This document shows, piece by piece, positions 8,984 to 17,635 of a DNA stretch of 64,000 nucleotides. The notes beneath the pieces are model-generated. The model ran no database searches. It saw only the letters and a program-made list of their open reading frames with translations, and was not told the origin of the DNA. Position numbers and translations under genes: made by a program. The stretch lies in assembly GCF_013403915.1 (NCBI RefSeq), contig NZ_JABFDI010000005.1, positions 124,001-188,000 on the forward strand, given 5' to 3'. How positions within the stretch are numbered: the first letter of the stretch is position 1; the number at the start of each line of letters is the position of its first letter. The DNA is from Winogradskyella pacifica. Lineage in GTDB: Bacteria; Bacteroidota; Bacteroidia; Flavobacteriales; Flavobacteriaceae.

Positions 8984-10756
8984 ATGCAAAACCCAGCATC
9001 TTTTTACAAAGAGCAATTAGAATTAAATCAGGTAGCTTCTAAACGTATATTTAAACAGCTAAGCTTATATAGTTTACTTAGACTTGCCATTTTTGTGCTT
9101 TCAGGAATTGGAATTTATTTCACTTATGAGAATTGGAAAATTGCCGCAGGAATTGCTGTTTTAGGTATCTCTAGTTTTCTTTTTTTACTAGCGCGCTACA
9201 CAGATTTAAAATCGAAGCGAAATCTACACAAACGATTAATTGCGATTAATGAAGAGGAATTAAAAATAGAAAAAGGTGATTTTCATGATCGTCTAGAGGG
9301 TTCAGATTTTCAGGATCCTAAACATTTTTTTAGTCTAGATATCGATTTATTTGGGAAAGGATCTTTCTTTCAATTTATGAATAGAACAGCACTTAAAGAA
9401 GGAGCTCAGAAATTAAGTGCCAATTTGCTTTCTAACGCTATTACCAACATTAAAGAACGACAAGACGCTATAAAAGAATTGGCAGATTTACCACAATGGC
9501 GACAAAACTATGTGGCTGTAGCGCAAGGTGTGGAAATAGAACACTCAGCAGCATCTATTATTACGTGGTTAAAAGATTACAAACCCTTTTTAGGTAAGAC
9601 ACAGTATGCAATAACTATAGGTTTTGGTATCGTATCGTTGGTAATCTTAGGATTGGGGGTTTTGGAAATTATTCCAATTTCGACTATTGGATATTGGTTA
9701 TTATTTGGTCTAGGAATATCTGGAATATATTGGAAAAAGACCGATATACTAGCACATCATACAGGAAGAGCGAAAGATACGTTTAGGCAATATGCATTGC
9801 TTTTAGAAGCTATTGAAACGACAGAATTTAACTCTGAACTATTACAAGAGAAACAAAAATTGATCAGGTCCGAAGACCAGAAAGCATCCGAAATATTCTC
9901 AAAGTTTTCAAAAGCACTGGATGCTCTAGATAACAGAAATAATCTTATTTCATTGGTTTTAGGCAATGGTTATCTATTGCTAGATATTAGAAACAGTTAT
10001 AACGTTGAAAAATGGATTTCTAAATACGGCCATAAAGTAGATGATTGGTTTGAGGTGGTTACCTTCTTTGATGCGTTTAATAGCTTCGGAAATTATGCAT
10101 TTAATCATCAAAAATTTACCTATCCAGAAATAACGGATGAACCCGTTACGATTTTAGCAGAAGGTTTAGGGCATCCATTGTTAAATGCTGATAAGCGTGT
10201 TGACAGTGATTTAGAATTAAAAGAAGAACAATTTTTTATTGTTACAGGAGCTAACATGGCTGGTAAAAGTACGTTTTTAAGAACCGTTGCGCTTCATATC
10301 GTCATGGCTAATGTTGGATTGCCTATTTGTGCTAGACAAAGTAAATACAAGCCTATTAAGTTAATTACAAGTATGCGTACAACGGATTCGTTAACGGATG
10401 ATAGCTCGTACTTCTTTAGTGAGCTTACTAGATTGAAATTTGTGGTAGATACGATTGAAAATGATAAAAACTACTTCGTCATTTTAGATGAAATTCTAAA
10501 AGGAACCAACAGTACAGACAAAGCGATTGGCTCCCGAAAATTTGTTGAGAAACTAGTAAAACAACATGCCACAGGAATCATAGCAACACACGACTTAAGT
10601 CTTACTGAAATTGAAACCGAGTTAGAAGCCGTAAAAAACTATTACTTCGATGCCGAAATCATAAACGACGAACTCTTTTTCGATTATAAATTAAAACAAG
10701 GTGTTTGTCAAAATATGAATGCCAGTTTCCTGCTAAAAAAGATGGAGATTATATAA
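8984..10756 (+). CDS. Membrane-anchored MutS-family ATPase
   Basis: A 590-residue protein whose C-terminal third is a MutS ATPase domain: Walker A GANMAGKST at about residues 422-430 and Walker B YFVILDE at 497-503, followed by KGTNS, the MutS signature. The N-terminal half differs from mismatch-repair MutS: there is no mismatch-binding domain, and two hydrophobic hairpins (about residues 27-72 and 210-250) suggest membrane anchoring. Such MutS-like proteins are frequent in Bacteroidota and their role is not established; recombination control or membrane-linked DNA processing would be guesses. It is not the mismatch-repair MutS and has no Smr domain like MutS2. Confidence 0.85.
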   Translation: MQNPASFYKEQLELNQVASKRIFKQLSLYSLLRLAIFVLSGIGIYFTYENWKIAAGIAVLGISSFLFLLARYTDLKSKRNLHKRLIAINEEELKIEKGDFHDRLEGSDFQDPKHFFSLDIDLFGKGSFFQFMNRTALKEGAQKLSANLLSNAITNIKERQDAIKELADLPQWRQNYVAVAQGVEIEHSAASIITWLKDYKPFLGKTQYAITIGFGIVSLVILGLGVLEIIPISTIGYWLLFGLGISGIYWKKTDILAHHTGRAKDTFRQYALLLEAIETTEFNSELLQEKQKLIRSEDQKASEIFSKFSKALDALDNRNNLISLVLGNGYLLLDIRNSYNVEKWISKYGHKVDDWFEVVTFFDAFNSFGNYAFNHQKFTYPEITDEPVTILAEGLGHPLLNADKRVDSDLELKEEQFFIVTGANMAGKSTFLRTVALHIVMANVGLPICARQSKYKPIKLITSMRTTDSLTDDSSYFFSELTRLKFVVDTIENDKNYFVILDEILKGTNSTDKAIGSRKFVEKLVKQHATGIIATHDLSLTEIETELEAVKNYYFDAEIINDELFFDYKLKQGVCQNMNASFLLKKMEII

Positions 10757-10762
10757 GAATAC

Positions 10763-10845
10763 GTCATTCTGAGCGAAGCGAAGTGTTTTTATTCAATATA
10801 TAATAAGGATGTCACTATGAGATTCTTCGCTTTGCTTAGAATGAT
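10763..10845. repeat. Imperfect inverted repeat, GTCATTCTGAGCGAAGCGAAG type
   Basis: The left arm is GTCATTCTGAGCGAAGCGAAG (10763-10783). The right arm at 10825-10845 reads ATCATTCTAAGCAAAGCGAAG on the opposite strand. The loop is about 40 bases. It lies between the convergent MutS-like and rpmA genes. Confidence 0.65.
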
Positions 10846-10851
10846 AGAAAC

Positions 10852-10883
10852 AAAAAACCCTTTCTAAAAATAGAAAGGGTTTT
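10852..10883 (-). terminator. Intrinsic terminator of rplU-rpmA
   Basis: A perfect 13 bp stem (10854-10866 with 10871-10883) and a four-base loop, followed by T residues on the minus strand. The opposite strand is also T-rich, so it may serve the MutS-like gene as well. Confidence 0.85.
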
Positions 10884-10907
10884 AATATTTGATAAGAAAT
10901 TTATTTC

Positions 10908-11168
10908 TTAAGCTTCAAAAGCTTCGATAGAAACGTAAGACTTGTTGTCTTTTTTCTTAGTAAATTTTACTAGGCCGTCAACTTTAGCATGTAAAGTATG
11001 ATCTTTTCCTTGGTAAACGTTTTCACCTGGATGGTGCGTGTTTCCACGTTGTCTTATGATAATGTTACCAGCAATAGCAGCTTGTCCACCAAATATCTTA
11101 ACGCCTAAACGTTTTGATTCTGATTCTCTACCATTCTTCGAACTACCAACTCCTTTTTTATGAGCCAT
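10908..11168 (-). CDS. rpmA: 50S ribosomal protein L27
   Basis: An 86-residue bL27 that reaches the peptidyl-transferase centre with its N-terminal tail. Typical features are the start [16 protein letters not shown], the segment [13 protein letters not shown] and a basic composition. Here the tail begins directly with AHKKG, so it is not the longer, protease-processed form found in Firmicutes. It is encoded 42 bp downstream of rplU and ends at a strong terminator. Confidence 0.98.
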   Translation of the reverse strand: MAHKKGVGSSKNGRESESKRLGVKIFGGQAAIAGNIIIRQRGNTHHPGENVYQGKDHTLHAKVDGLVKFTKKKDNKSYVSIEAFEA

Positions 11169-11210
11169 GATCTTAAGGTTTTATTTTGTTAATATTAATG
11201 CAATTGAAAA

Positions 11211-11864
11211 TTACTTTTCAATTCCACCGTCTAATCTGTCTTGTAATTCTTGTAACTCGTCCCACTTACCATCTGCAGCTAATTTAGCTTGCTTTGGCCA
11301 AGTATCAGTAACGATGTGTGCTAATCTTGAGCTAGCTTCAGTAAGCACAGTGCTTAATTCTTCTGGCTTAGCAGCAGCGATTTTTTCGAAAGTTTCGAAA
11401 CCTGCGTTTACCAATGCTTCAGCAGCTTTTGGTCCTGCACCTTCAATTTTCTTTAAATCGTCAGCTTTACCAGTTGCTTTTTTAGGAGCAGCTTTTTCAG
11501 CTTTCGGTTCTGCTTTTTTAGCTTCTTTCTTTGGAGCAGCTTTTTTAGCTCCAGAAGCAGTAATACCTTCAATTACGATTTCAGTTAAAGATTGTCTGTG
11601 TCCGTTTTTTACACGGTAACCTTTACGTCTTTTCTTTTTGAAGACGATTACTTTGTCACCTTTAAGGTGTCTTAAGACTTTTGCACCTACTAGTGCTCCA
11701 TCTATAGCTGGGGCGCCTAAAGTAATATTGTTACCATCAGCAATTAAAAGAACGTTGTCGAAATCTACTTTCTTACCTTCTTCTGTTGCTAAACGGTTAA
11801 CAAAAACTCTTTGGTCTTTTTCAACTTTGAATTGATGCCCTGCTATCTCTACAATTGCGTACAT
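11211..11864 (-). CDS. rplU: 50S ribosomal protein L21 with C-terminal helix-hairpin-helix extension
   Basis: A 217-residue protein, about twice the usual bL21 length. Residues 1-103 form the L21 domain (start MYAIVEIAGHQFKVE; basic FKKKRRKGYRVKNGHRQ). Residues 107-133 are a Lys/Ala/Pro linker. Residues 135-217 form a helix-hairpin-helix-like domain starting DDLKKIEGAGPKAAEAL. Such extended L21 proteins are known in Bacteroidota; the role of the extra domain is not settled. It is first in the rplU-rpmA operon, with a promoter at 11926-11955. Confidence 0.96.
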   Translation of the reverse strand: MYAIVEIAGHQFKVEKDQRVFVNRLATEEGKKVDFDNVLLIADGNNITLGAPAIDGALVGAKVLRHLKGDKVIVFKKKRRKGYRVKNGHRQSLTEIVIEGITASGAKKAAPKKEAKKAEPKAEKAAPKKATGKADDLKKIEGAGPKAAEALVNAGFETFEKIAAAKPEELSTVLTEASSRLAHIVTDTWPKQAKLAADGKWDELQELQDRLDGGIEK

Positions 11865-11925
11865 AGCGTAACGTTTTTATTAATTTGTTTATTAAAAAAT
11901 GAGCTTTCCTCTCAGAAAGCGGATG

Positions 11926-11955
11926 CAAATATACTTCTAAATTATTAATAGGCAA
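11926..11955 (-). promoter_or_regulatory. Promoter of rplU-rpmA
   Basis: On the minus strand TATATTTG (11933-11926) matches the -7 consensus, with TTG (11955-11953) 19 bp upstream. Transcription would start near 11919, some 55 bases before rplU. Confidence 0.7.
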
Positions 11956-12081
11956 GCGTTTTAAAGGTTTTAGAGCTGTTTTTACTTTAAATAATTGATA
12001 GTTTAGGTATATTCATTAAAATTACCATCTGTATAAGGGATAGTTTTTACGTTATATTATGTTAAAAGTTAAATCATTGTT

Positions 12082-12089
12082 TATTTTTG
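12082..12089 (+). promoter_or_regulatory. Possible -7 element for the M16 peptidase pair
   Basis: TATTTTTG fits TAnnTTTG and lies 73 bases before the ATG at 12163. No clear TTG is seen at -33, so this is a tentative call. Confidence 0.4.
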
Positions 12090-12162
12090 TAAGACTTCTT
12101 GTAACAATATGCATTTAGTAGAGACAAACAGTTAAACAATTTAAATTTTAAACAAGACTACA

Positions 12163-13482
12163 ATGAAAAACTACTTACTGGCTTTGGCTTCTTTGTTGTT
12201 TGTTAGCCATCAGGCAATAGCACAAAAAGTTGAATTTGAGGAATTTGATTTAGACAACGGATTACACGTTATTATGCACCAAGATAATACGGCGCCAGTT
12301 GTTATTACATCTGTAATGTATGATGTAGGAGGAAAAGATGGAGATAGAGAACGAACAGGATTTGCACACTTCTTTGAGCACCTTTTATTTGAAGGTTCTG
12401 AAAATATTGGTCGTGGGGAATTTATGAAAATTATACCTGCAAATGGAGGTACATTTAATGCTAATACGTCTCAAGACAGAACGTACTATTATGAAATCTT
12501 CCCTTCTAATAAATTAGAGTTAGGATTATGGTTAGAGTCGGAGCGTATGTTACATCCTGTTATTGACCAAGTTGGTGTAGATACACAGAACGAAGTTGTA
12601 AAAGAAGAAAAACGTCAGAGTTACGATAATAGACCTTATGGAAGTCTTCTAAAGACTATAGGTGAGAATCTTTTTGAAGTTCACCCTTACAAGGATGAAA
12701 ATATTGGTAAATTAGAACATTTAGATGCTGCTACTTTAGAAGAGTTCAATGCGTATTTCGATAAATATTACGTGCCAAACAATGCTGTATTGGTTGTCGC
12801 AGGTGATATTGATTATGCTAAAACTAAAAAATTAGTACAAGATTATTTTAGTGCTGTTAAAAAAGGTCCAGACGTAGTTCGTAATTTCCCAAAAGAAACA
12901 CCAATTACTGTAACCAAAAAAGCAACTGCTTTTGATAAGAATATTCAAATCCCGGCAATTATAGCGGCATACAGACTTCCTGGTCAATCTACTAAAGATG
13001 CTTATGTGTTAGATATGATTTCTAGTTATTTAAGTGGAGGAAAGAGTTCTGTACTTTACAAAAAATTAATCGACGATCAAAAACAAGCTTTAACAGTACA
13101 GGCGGTTAATATTGGTCAAGTAGATTATAACATTTTTGCTTTATTCGCTTTACCACTAGGAGAGGTTAGTTTAGATACATTATTGGCTGAGATCGATGAG
13201 GAAATTGTAAAACTTCAAGATGAATTAATTAGTGAGCGTGATTATCAAAAACTTTTAAATCAGTTTGAAAATGATTTCGTAAGCTCAAATTCTAGTGTTG
13301 CAGGTATTGCAGGTTCTTTAGCAACATACTACTTATTATATGGTGATGTAAATATCATTAACAATCAGTTAGACACTTATAGATCTATTACTAGAGAAGA
13401 CATTCAGGCAGCGGCTAAAAAATATTTAAGCCCTAACCAACGAGTAGAAATTGAATATCTACCAAAAAAAGAAGATCAATAA
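12163..13482 (+). CDS. M16 family zinc peptidase, catalytic subunit
   Basis: A 439-residue periplasmic M16 peptidase. A signal peptide ends at about AIAQ (residue 21). The inverted zinc motif HFFEH is at residues 69-73, and the distal glutamate lies in NEVVKEE. Two M16 domains follow. The segment where M16 C-terminal domains carry an Arg-Tyr substrate-binding pair reads YKKLIDDQKQALTV, so that pair appears to be missing. The next gene has the Arg-Tyr pair but no zinc site, so the two likely work as a heterodimer. They are separated by one base, which suggests coupled expression. Substrate unknown. Confidence 0.92.
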   Translation: MKNYLLALASLLFVSHQAIAQKVEFEEFDLDNGLHVIMHQDNTAPVVITSVMYDVGGKDGDRERTGFAHFFEHLLFEGSENIGRGEFMKIIPANGGTFNANTSQDRTYYYEIFPSNKLELGLWLESERMLHPVIDQVGVDTQNEVVKEEKRQSYDNRPYGSLLKTIGENLFEVHPYKDENIGKLEHLDAATLEEFNAYFDKYYVPNNAVLVVAGDIDYAKTKKLVQDYFSAVKKGPDVVRNFPKETPITVTKKATAFDKNIQIPAIIAAYRLPGQSTKDAYVLDMISSYLSGGKSSVLYKKLIDDQKQALTVQAVNIGQVDYNIFALFALPLGEVSLDTLLAEIDEEIVKLQDELISERDYQKLLNQFENDFVSSNSSVAGIAGSLATYYLLYGDVNIINNQLDTYRSITREDIQAAAKKYLSPNQRVEIEYLPKKEDQ

Positions 13483-13483
13483 T

Positions 13484-15580
13484 ATGAAAACAGCAATTAA
13501 CATGAACAATAAAATAGTAGCCTTTTTCGCATTATTTATAATGACTATTGGCGCCAGTGCACAAATAGATAGATCTCAGCCACCTGTGGCGGGTCCAGAA
13601 CCAGAAATCTCAATTGATAAGCCAGAAGAGTTTACATTAAAGAATGGTTTAAAGGTACTTGTGGTAGAAAACCATAAATTACCAAGAGTATCTTACTCTT
13701 TAAGAATCGATAATGCTCCTGTGGCAACAGGGAAAAAAGCAGGTATTGAAAGCTTAATCGGAAGTATGTTAGGTAATGGAACGACAACTATTTCTAAAGA
13801 TGACTTTAACGAAGAAATTGATTTCTTAGGAGCAAGTTTAAACTTTGGAATTAGTGGCGGTTTTGCAAGTTCATTAACGAAGTATTCTGATAGAGTTTTA
13901 GAATTAATGGCAGATGCAGCTATCAATCCATTATTAACAGAAGAAGAGTTTGATAAAGAAAAAACAAAATTACTTGAAGGTTTAAAAGCAGATGCTAAAA
14001 GTGCAGATGCTATTTCTGGGAGAGTTGGTTTGGCTTTATCTTATGGAACAAATCACCCTTATGGAGAATTTGTAACTGAAGAGACTATCAAAAATGTAAC
14101 TTTTGGAGATGCTGTTGCGTTCTATGAAAAGTACTTTAACCCAAATCATGCTTACTTAGTTGTGATTGGTGACGTAAAATATAAAGACGTTAAAAAGCAA
14201 ATTCAAAAATATTTTAAAAATTGGTCACAGTCTGTAGCTGTTAACAGTACAGTACCAAAACCAAGCGCTAACGTACAGTACACACAAATTAACTTTGTTG
14301 ATGTACCAGATGCTACACAATCTAATCTTTCTATTACAAATAATGTTAATTTAAAGATGAATGATGAAGATTATCATATCGCTTTAATTACCAACAACAT
14401 CTTAGGTGGTGGTGGTGAAGGTTATTTATTTAAAAATCTTAGAGAAGATAAAGGATATACATATGGTGCTTATTCTAGTTTAGGAACAGACAGATATGGC
14501 GCATCTCGTTTTAATGCAACTGCTAAAGTTAGAAATGCAGTAACTGATAGTGCTGTTATTGAAGCTTTAAAAGAAATTAAAAGAATTAGAACAGAACCAG
14601 TTGATGCTCAGCTTTTAAAAGATGCTAAAGCAAAATATGTAGGTAACTTTGTAATGGCTTTAGAGCGTCCGCAAACTATTGCAAATTATGCGTTAAATAT
14701 TAAGTTAAATGATTTGCCTGAAGATTTTTACACTACATATTTACAAAAAATAAATGATGTAACGGTAGAAGATATTCAACGTGTGGCCAACAAATATTTT
14801 AAAGAAGATAACTTAAGAATTATTGTTGTAGGTAATGGTGCTGAAGTTTTAGAGAATTTAGAAAAAACAGGAATTCCAATCAAGTACTTTGATAAATATG
14901 CAAATGCAACTGAAAAGCCTGTGTTTTCTAAGCCATTACCAGCAGGTTTAACTGCTGATGCTGTTATCAATAATTATATTACTGCAATTGGTGGTGAAGC
15001 GAACTTAAGTAAGATTAATACAATTTTAGTGAATTCTGATGTAACTATTCAAGGAGCACCATTTAAGCCAAAAGCGACAGTTAAGCAAATGGCACCAAAC
15101 AAATCTTATATGGAAATTGTTGTAGAAGGTATGGGTGCTGTAATGCAACAAAGTTTTAACGGTGAGAGTGGCTATATGGTTCAACAAGGGCAAAAAACTG
15201 TTATGGACGATAAAATGCTATCAGTTAAGAAAGCTGAAAAAGGATTGTTTCCAGAATTGTATCTTGATGCTTCTAGCTTAGAATTAGAAAGTATCATGAC
15301 TATTGATGGTGCAGATGTTTATAAGGTTAAAGTAACAAATGGAGATGTTGCATCTTATAGATATTACGATACTAAAACTAACTATTTGGTAAGAACAGAA
15401 GAGTCTGCAGAGATGGGAGGACAAACAATGACAACGATTACTGATTATTCTAACTATAAAGAAGTAGACGGTGTGAAGTTTCCTAACACTATGAAAATAG
15501 CAACAGGACCTCAAGTTTTATCTTTTGAGACTACAGAAGTTAAAATTAACGAAGGAGTATCAGATGCGGATTTTAACTAA
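13484..15580 (+). CDS. M16 family peptidase-like protein, non-catalytic subunit with extra C-terminal domain
   Basis: A 698-residue secreted protein starting at ATG 13484, one base after the previous stop; the signal peptide ends at GASAQ. At the place of the zinc motif it reads AGIESLIGSML, so the HxxEH residues are gone. The second half keeps LREDKGYTYG (Arg320, Tyr325, Tyr327), the Arg-Tyr pair that binds substrate in M16 partners. After about residue 490 comes an extra domain of about 200 residues rich in beta strands (for example GGEANLSKI, TITDYSNYKEVDGVKFP), which looks like the lipoprotein-carrier-like domains of Bacteroidota outer-membrane proteins. It probably pairs with the zinc-bearing gene upstream. 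Confidence 0.9.
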   Translation: MKTAINMNNKIVAFFALFIMTIGASAQIDRSQPPVAGPEPEISIDKPEEFTLKNGLKVLVVENHKLPRVSYSLRIDNAPVATGKKAGIESLIGSMLGNGTTTISKDDFNEEIDFLGASLNFGISGGFASSLTKYSDRVLELMADAAINPLLTEEEFDKEKTKLLEGLKADAKSADAISGRVGLALSYGTNHPYGEFVTEETIKNVTFGDAVAFYEKYFNPNHAYLVVIGDVKYKDVKKQIQKYFKNWSQSVAVNSTVPKPSANVQYTQINFVDVPDATQSNLSITNNVNLKMNDEDYHIALITNNILGGGGEGYLFKNLREDKGYTYGAYSSLGTDRYGASRFNATAKVRNAVTDSAVIEALKEIKRIRTEPVDAQLLKDAKAKYVGNFVMALERPQTIANYALNIKLNDLPEDFYTTYLQKINDVTVEDIQRVANKYFKEDNLRIIVVGNGAEVLENLEKTGIPIKYFDKYANATEKPVFSKPLPAGLTADAVINNYITAIGGEANLSKINTILVNSDVTIQGAPFKPKATVKQMAPNKSYMEIVVEGMGAVMQQSFNGESGYMVQQGQKTVMDDKMLSVKKAEKGLFPELYLDASSLELESIMTIDGADVYKVKVTNGDVASYRYYDTKTNYLVRTEESAEMGGQTMTTITDYSNYKEVDGVKFPNTMKIATGPQVLSFETTEVKINEGVSDADFN

Positions 15581-15600
15581 TCACATTTAAATATTAATAT

Positions 15601-15631
15601 AAAAACCGAAGCTTTCGCTTCGGTTTTTTTT
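15601..15631 (+). terminator. Intrinsic terminator after the M16 pair
   Basis: Stem CCGAAGC/GCTTCGG (15606-15612 and 15617-15623) with loop TTTC and a T8 tail. The A-tract on the left lets it also end the convergent EamA gene. Confidence 0.9.
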
Positions 15632-15638
15632 ATGGGTA

Positions 15639-16550
15639 TTATTTTGGTTTAGACTGTGGTTTATGAGATAAATAGACACCAATCAAAATAAGTATTGACG
15701 CTAAACCTTGTATATAACTTAAATTCTCGCCATCTAAAACTCCCCAAATTAAAGCGACAATAGGCATAATGTAAGTTACAGAAGACGCAAAAACTGGAGT
15801 AGACATTTGTACCAATTTAAAATATAATATTTTGGCGAGTGCAGTACCAAAAACAGATAGTATAGCAACATAAACTAAGGCGTCTAATAACTTTGGATTA
15901 GAGAGCGTTTCTGCCGTAAAGAAGTCACTAAATAGTAATACAATTAGTGCCGGAATAACAATGAAGGCATAATTGCCAGCAGCAATAGCCAATGGTTTTA
16001 CATCTTGTAAATAGCGTTTTATAATATTGACGTTTGCGGCATACATTACTGTTGATGCAATTACGAAGCCTGCATATAAATAATTTTGATTAGGGTTTAA
16101 TTCAGATCCTTTTAAAATTAAAATTGCCGTACCAATAAAGCCGATAATGACGCCAAAAACTTGGAGCTTGGTTGATGTGATTCTAAAAACGGCAAAGCCT
16201 AATAAAATCGTGTTTAATGGCACTAATGAGTTTAATATTGATACTACAGCACTATCAATTTCTGTTTCTGCAATGGCAAAAAAGAATGCTGGAATAAATG
16301 AACCTAAAAGCCCCGAAATTAACAACCATTTCCATTTAGATTTTGGAATTGTTTTTAGTGTATTAAAACCAAAAGCCAAAAGAAGTAGTCCTGTTATAAT
16401 AGTTCTAAGCGCTCCGAGCTGATAAGCTGTAAGTCCTAAAAGCGATTTCTTAATAAGTATAAACGAGCTTCCCCATATAATGGATAGTATTATAAGGTAT
16501 ATCCATTTCAAATTAGGGGTTTTCGTACAAAAACGCTGTAATTGAGTCAT
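15639..16550 (-). CDS. EamA/DMT family transporter
   Basis: A 303-residue membrane protein with about ten helices and two EamA repeats; the first contains IWGSSFILIKK and the second TPVFASSVTYIMPIVALIWG. The substrate is unknown. I chose ATG 16550; the longer frame begins with TTG at 16583 and would add eleven residues before the first helix. It is divergent from the heavy-metal-domain gene at 16624 and shares the convergent terminator at 15601-15631. Confidence 0.9.
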   Translation of the reverse strand: MTQLQRFCTKTPNLKWIYLIILSIIWGSSFILIKKSLLGLTAYQLGALRTIITGLLLLAFGFNTLKTIPKSKWKWLLISGLLGSFIPAFFFAIAETEIDSAVVSILNSLVPLNTILLGFAVFRITSTKLQVFGVIIGFIGTAILILKGSELNPNQNYLYAGFVIASTVMYAANVNIIKRYLQDVKPLAIAAGNYAFIVIPALIVLLFSDFFTAETLSNPKLLDALVYVAILSVFGTALAKILYFKLVQMSTPVFASSVTYIMPIVALIWGVLDGENLSYIQGLASILILIGVYLSHKPQSKPK

Positions 16551-16623
16551 AAAATTCGTTAATTGTTTCGCAAGGAACGTCAATATTTGTTAGTTTTAAC
16601 CAAAATATTAATACTTTAAATCA

Positions 16624-17139
16624 ATGAAGATATTTAAGACAATAAGTATAGTAGCAATTGTGGCTTTGGTTTTTACCTCTTGTAAAAATGAATCAGAACC
16701 AGAAGTAAAAACTGTAGATGTAGAAGTTGCTAAAAAAGACGTTGCTAAAACTCTAGATCCTAATGCAACGTATGCTAAAGTAGAGTTTGGAATAGACGGA
16801 ATGACTTGTGCTATGGGTTGTGCTAAAACTATTGAAAAGAAGATGGCGAAAATGGAAGGTGTAAAATCTGCAAAAGTTGATTTTGATGCGCGTTTAGCTA
16901 TGGTAGAGTATGATGAGGCTAAAGTAACGCCTAAATCTTTAGAAGAAGCAGTTGGTAAAGTGTCGGATACCTATAAGGTTAAAGATATGCATGCTGTAGA
17001 TGATTTTGGCGCTGATAAGAAAGTTTGTAAAGCAGACTGTAAAGAGGCTTGTTGTGCTAATAAAACAGAGGGCGAAAAAACTGCTTGTAAAGCAGATTGT
17101 AAAAAAGAATGTTGTAGTAAAGAGAAAGTAACTGAATAA
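16624..17139 (+). CDS. Heavy-metal-associated domain lipoprotein with Cys-rich tail
   Basis: A 171-residue lipoprotein with signal peptide and lipobox VFTSC (Cys near residue 21). Residues about 50-115 form an HMA (ferredoxin-like) domain. The metal site reads GMTCAMGC, a CxxxC spacing in place of the usual CxxC. The C-terminal 45 residues hold two similar Cys clusters, VCKADCKEACC and ACKADCKKECC, which could bind copper, zinc or another soft metal. No P-type ATPase or metal sensor lies nearby. An envelope metal chaperone or scavenger is the natural inference; the metal is unknown. Confidence 0.85.
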   Translation: MKIFKTISIVAIVALVFTSCKNESEPEVKTVDVEVAKKDVAKTLDPNATYAKVEFGIDGMTCAMGCAKTIEKKMAKMEGVKSAKVDFDARLAMVEYDEAKVTPKSLEEAVGKVSDTYKVKDMHAVDDFGADKKVCKADCKEACCANKTEGEKTACKADCKKECCSKEKVTE

Positions 17140-17162
17140 ATTCAGATAACATAAAATAGTAT

Positions 17163-17194
17163 AAAAACGCTATCCGAAAGGGTGGCGTTTTTTT
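17163..17194 (+). terminator. Intrinsic terminator after the heavy-metal-domain gene
   Basis: Stem CGCTATCC/GGGTGGCG with loop GAAA, two G-U pairs and a T7 tail. It reaches the last codon of the convergent gene at 17193. Confidence 0.8.
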
Positions 17195-17564
17195 ATTGAA
17201 CTTGAAGTAGTATAAGGGCTATTGCAAAGCACCCTAGAGGGAAAAGCCATAGTAAGTATATAGAAGTGTCACTGCGTTTAGATTTAGCGTTAAGAATCAT
17301 TCGTTTCTTTCCGTTGTAACGCATCCAGTTTTTAGAAATTATAAACAATGCGACTATTGAAAATAATACCCAAAATTTTGTAGAAGACATTATAGCCATC
17401 TTCATTTGGCTGGCGAATGCCATAAGGAAAGTCGATAAAGCAAATATAACGGACAACTCTAAAAACGTAATATAAAACAACGCTATATTTAGGCTTCGTT
17501 TGCCTAATTTTTTTTTGTAATGGTTGAAAATTAAAATATAATAATTGTCAAATAATGAAGTCAT
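17193..17564 (-). CDS. Small membrane protein of unknown function
   Basis: A 123-residue protein I do not recognise. It has three hydrophobic segments (about residues 26-54, 64-77 and 102-121) separated by a basic loop (KNWMRYNGKKRMILNAKSKR). The N-terminus is aromatic and basic. It lies between the convergent metal-domain gene and the DUF5689 locus, from which the terminator at 17586-17614 separates it. Codon use looks like that of its neighbours, and the long open frame makes it likely real. Confidence 0.7.
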   Translation of the reverse strand: MTSLFDNYYILIFNHYKKKLGKRSLNIALFYITFLELSVIFALSTFLMAFASQMKMAIMSSTKFWVLFSIVALFIISKNWMRYNGKKRMILNAKSKRSDTSIYLLWLFPLGCFAIALILLQVQ

Positions 17565-17585
17565 ATAGATAGAGTTTAAAAAATA

Positions 17586-17614
17586 AAACCTGCAATGTTT
17601 ATCATTGCAGGTTT
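17586..17614 (-). terminator. Intrinsic terminator of the TonB receptor/DUF5689 operon
   Basis: A perfect 12 bp stem (AAACCTGCAATG with CATTGCAGGTTT) and a five-base loop, followed by TTATTT on the minus strand, 21 bases after the DUF5689 gene stop. Confidence 0.8.
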
Positions 17615-17635
17615 GATGAATATTATTTTATCGGT

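Noticed and set aside
8984..10756. Mismatch repair gene mutS
   Set aside because: Only the ATPase domain is shared; the mismatch-binding domain is absent and hydrophobic hairpins are present.
11167..11619. A 150-codon open frame on the plus strand across rplU
   Set aside because: It lies antisense to the L21 gene, and its Ala/Ser/Phe-rich composition mirrors the Lys/Ala linker of that protein.
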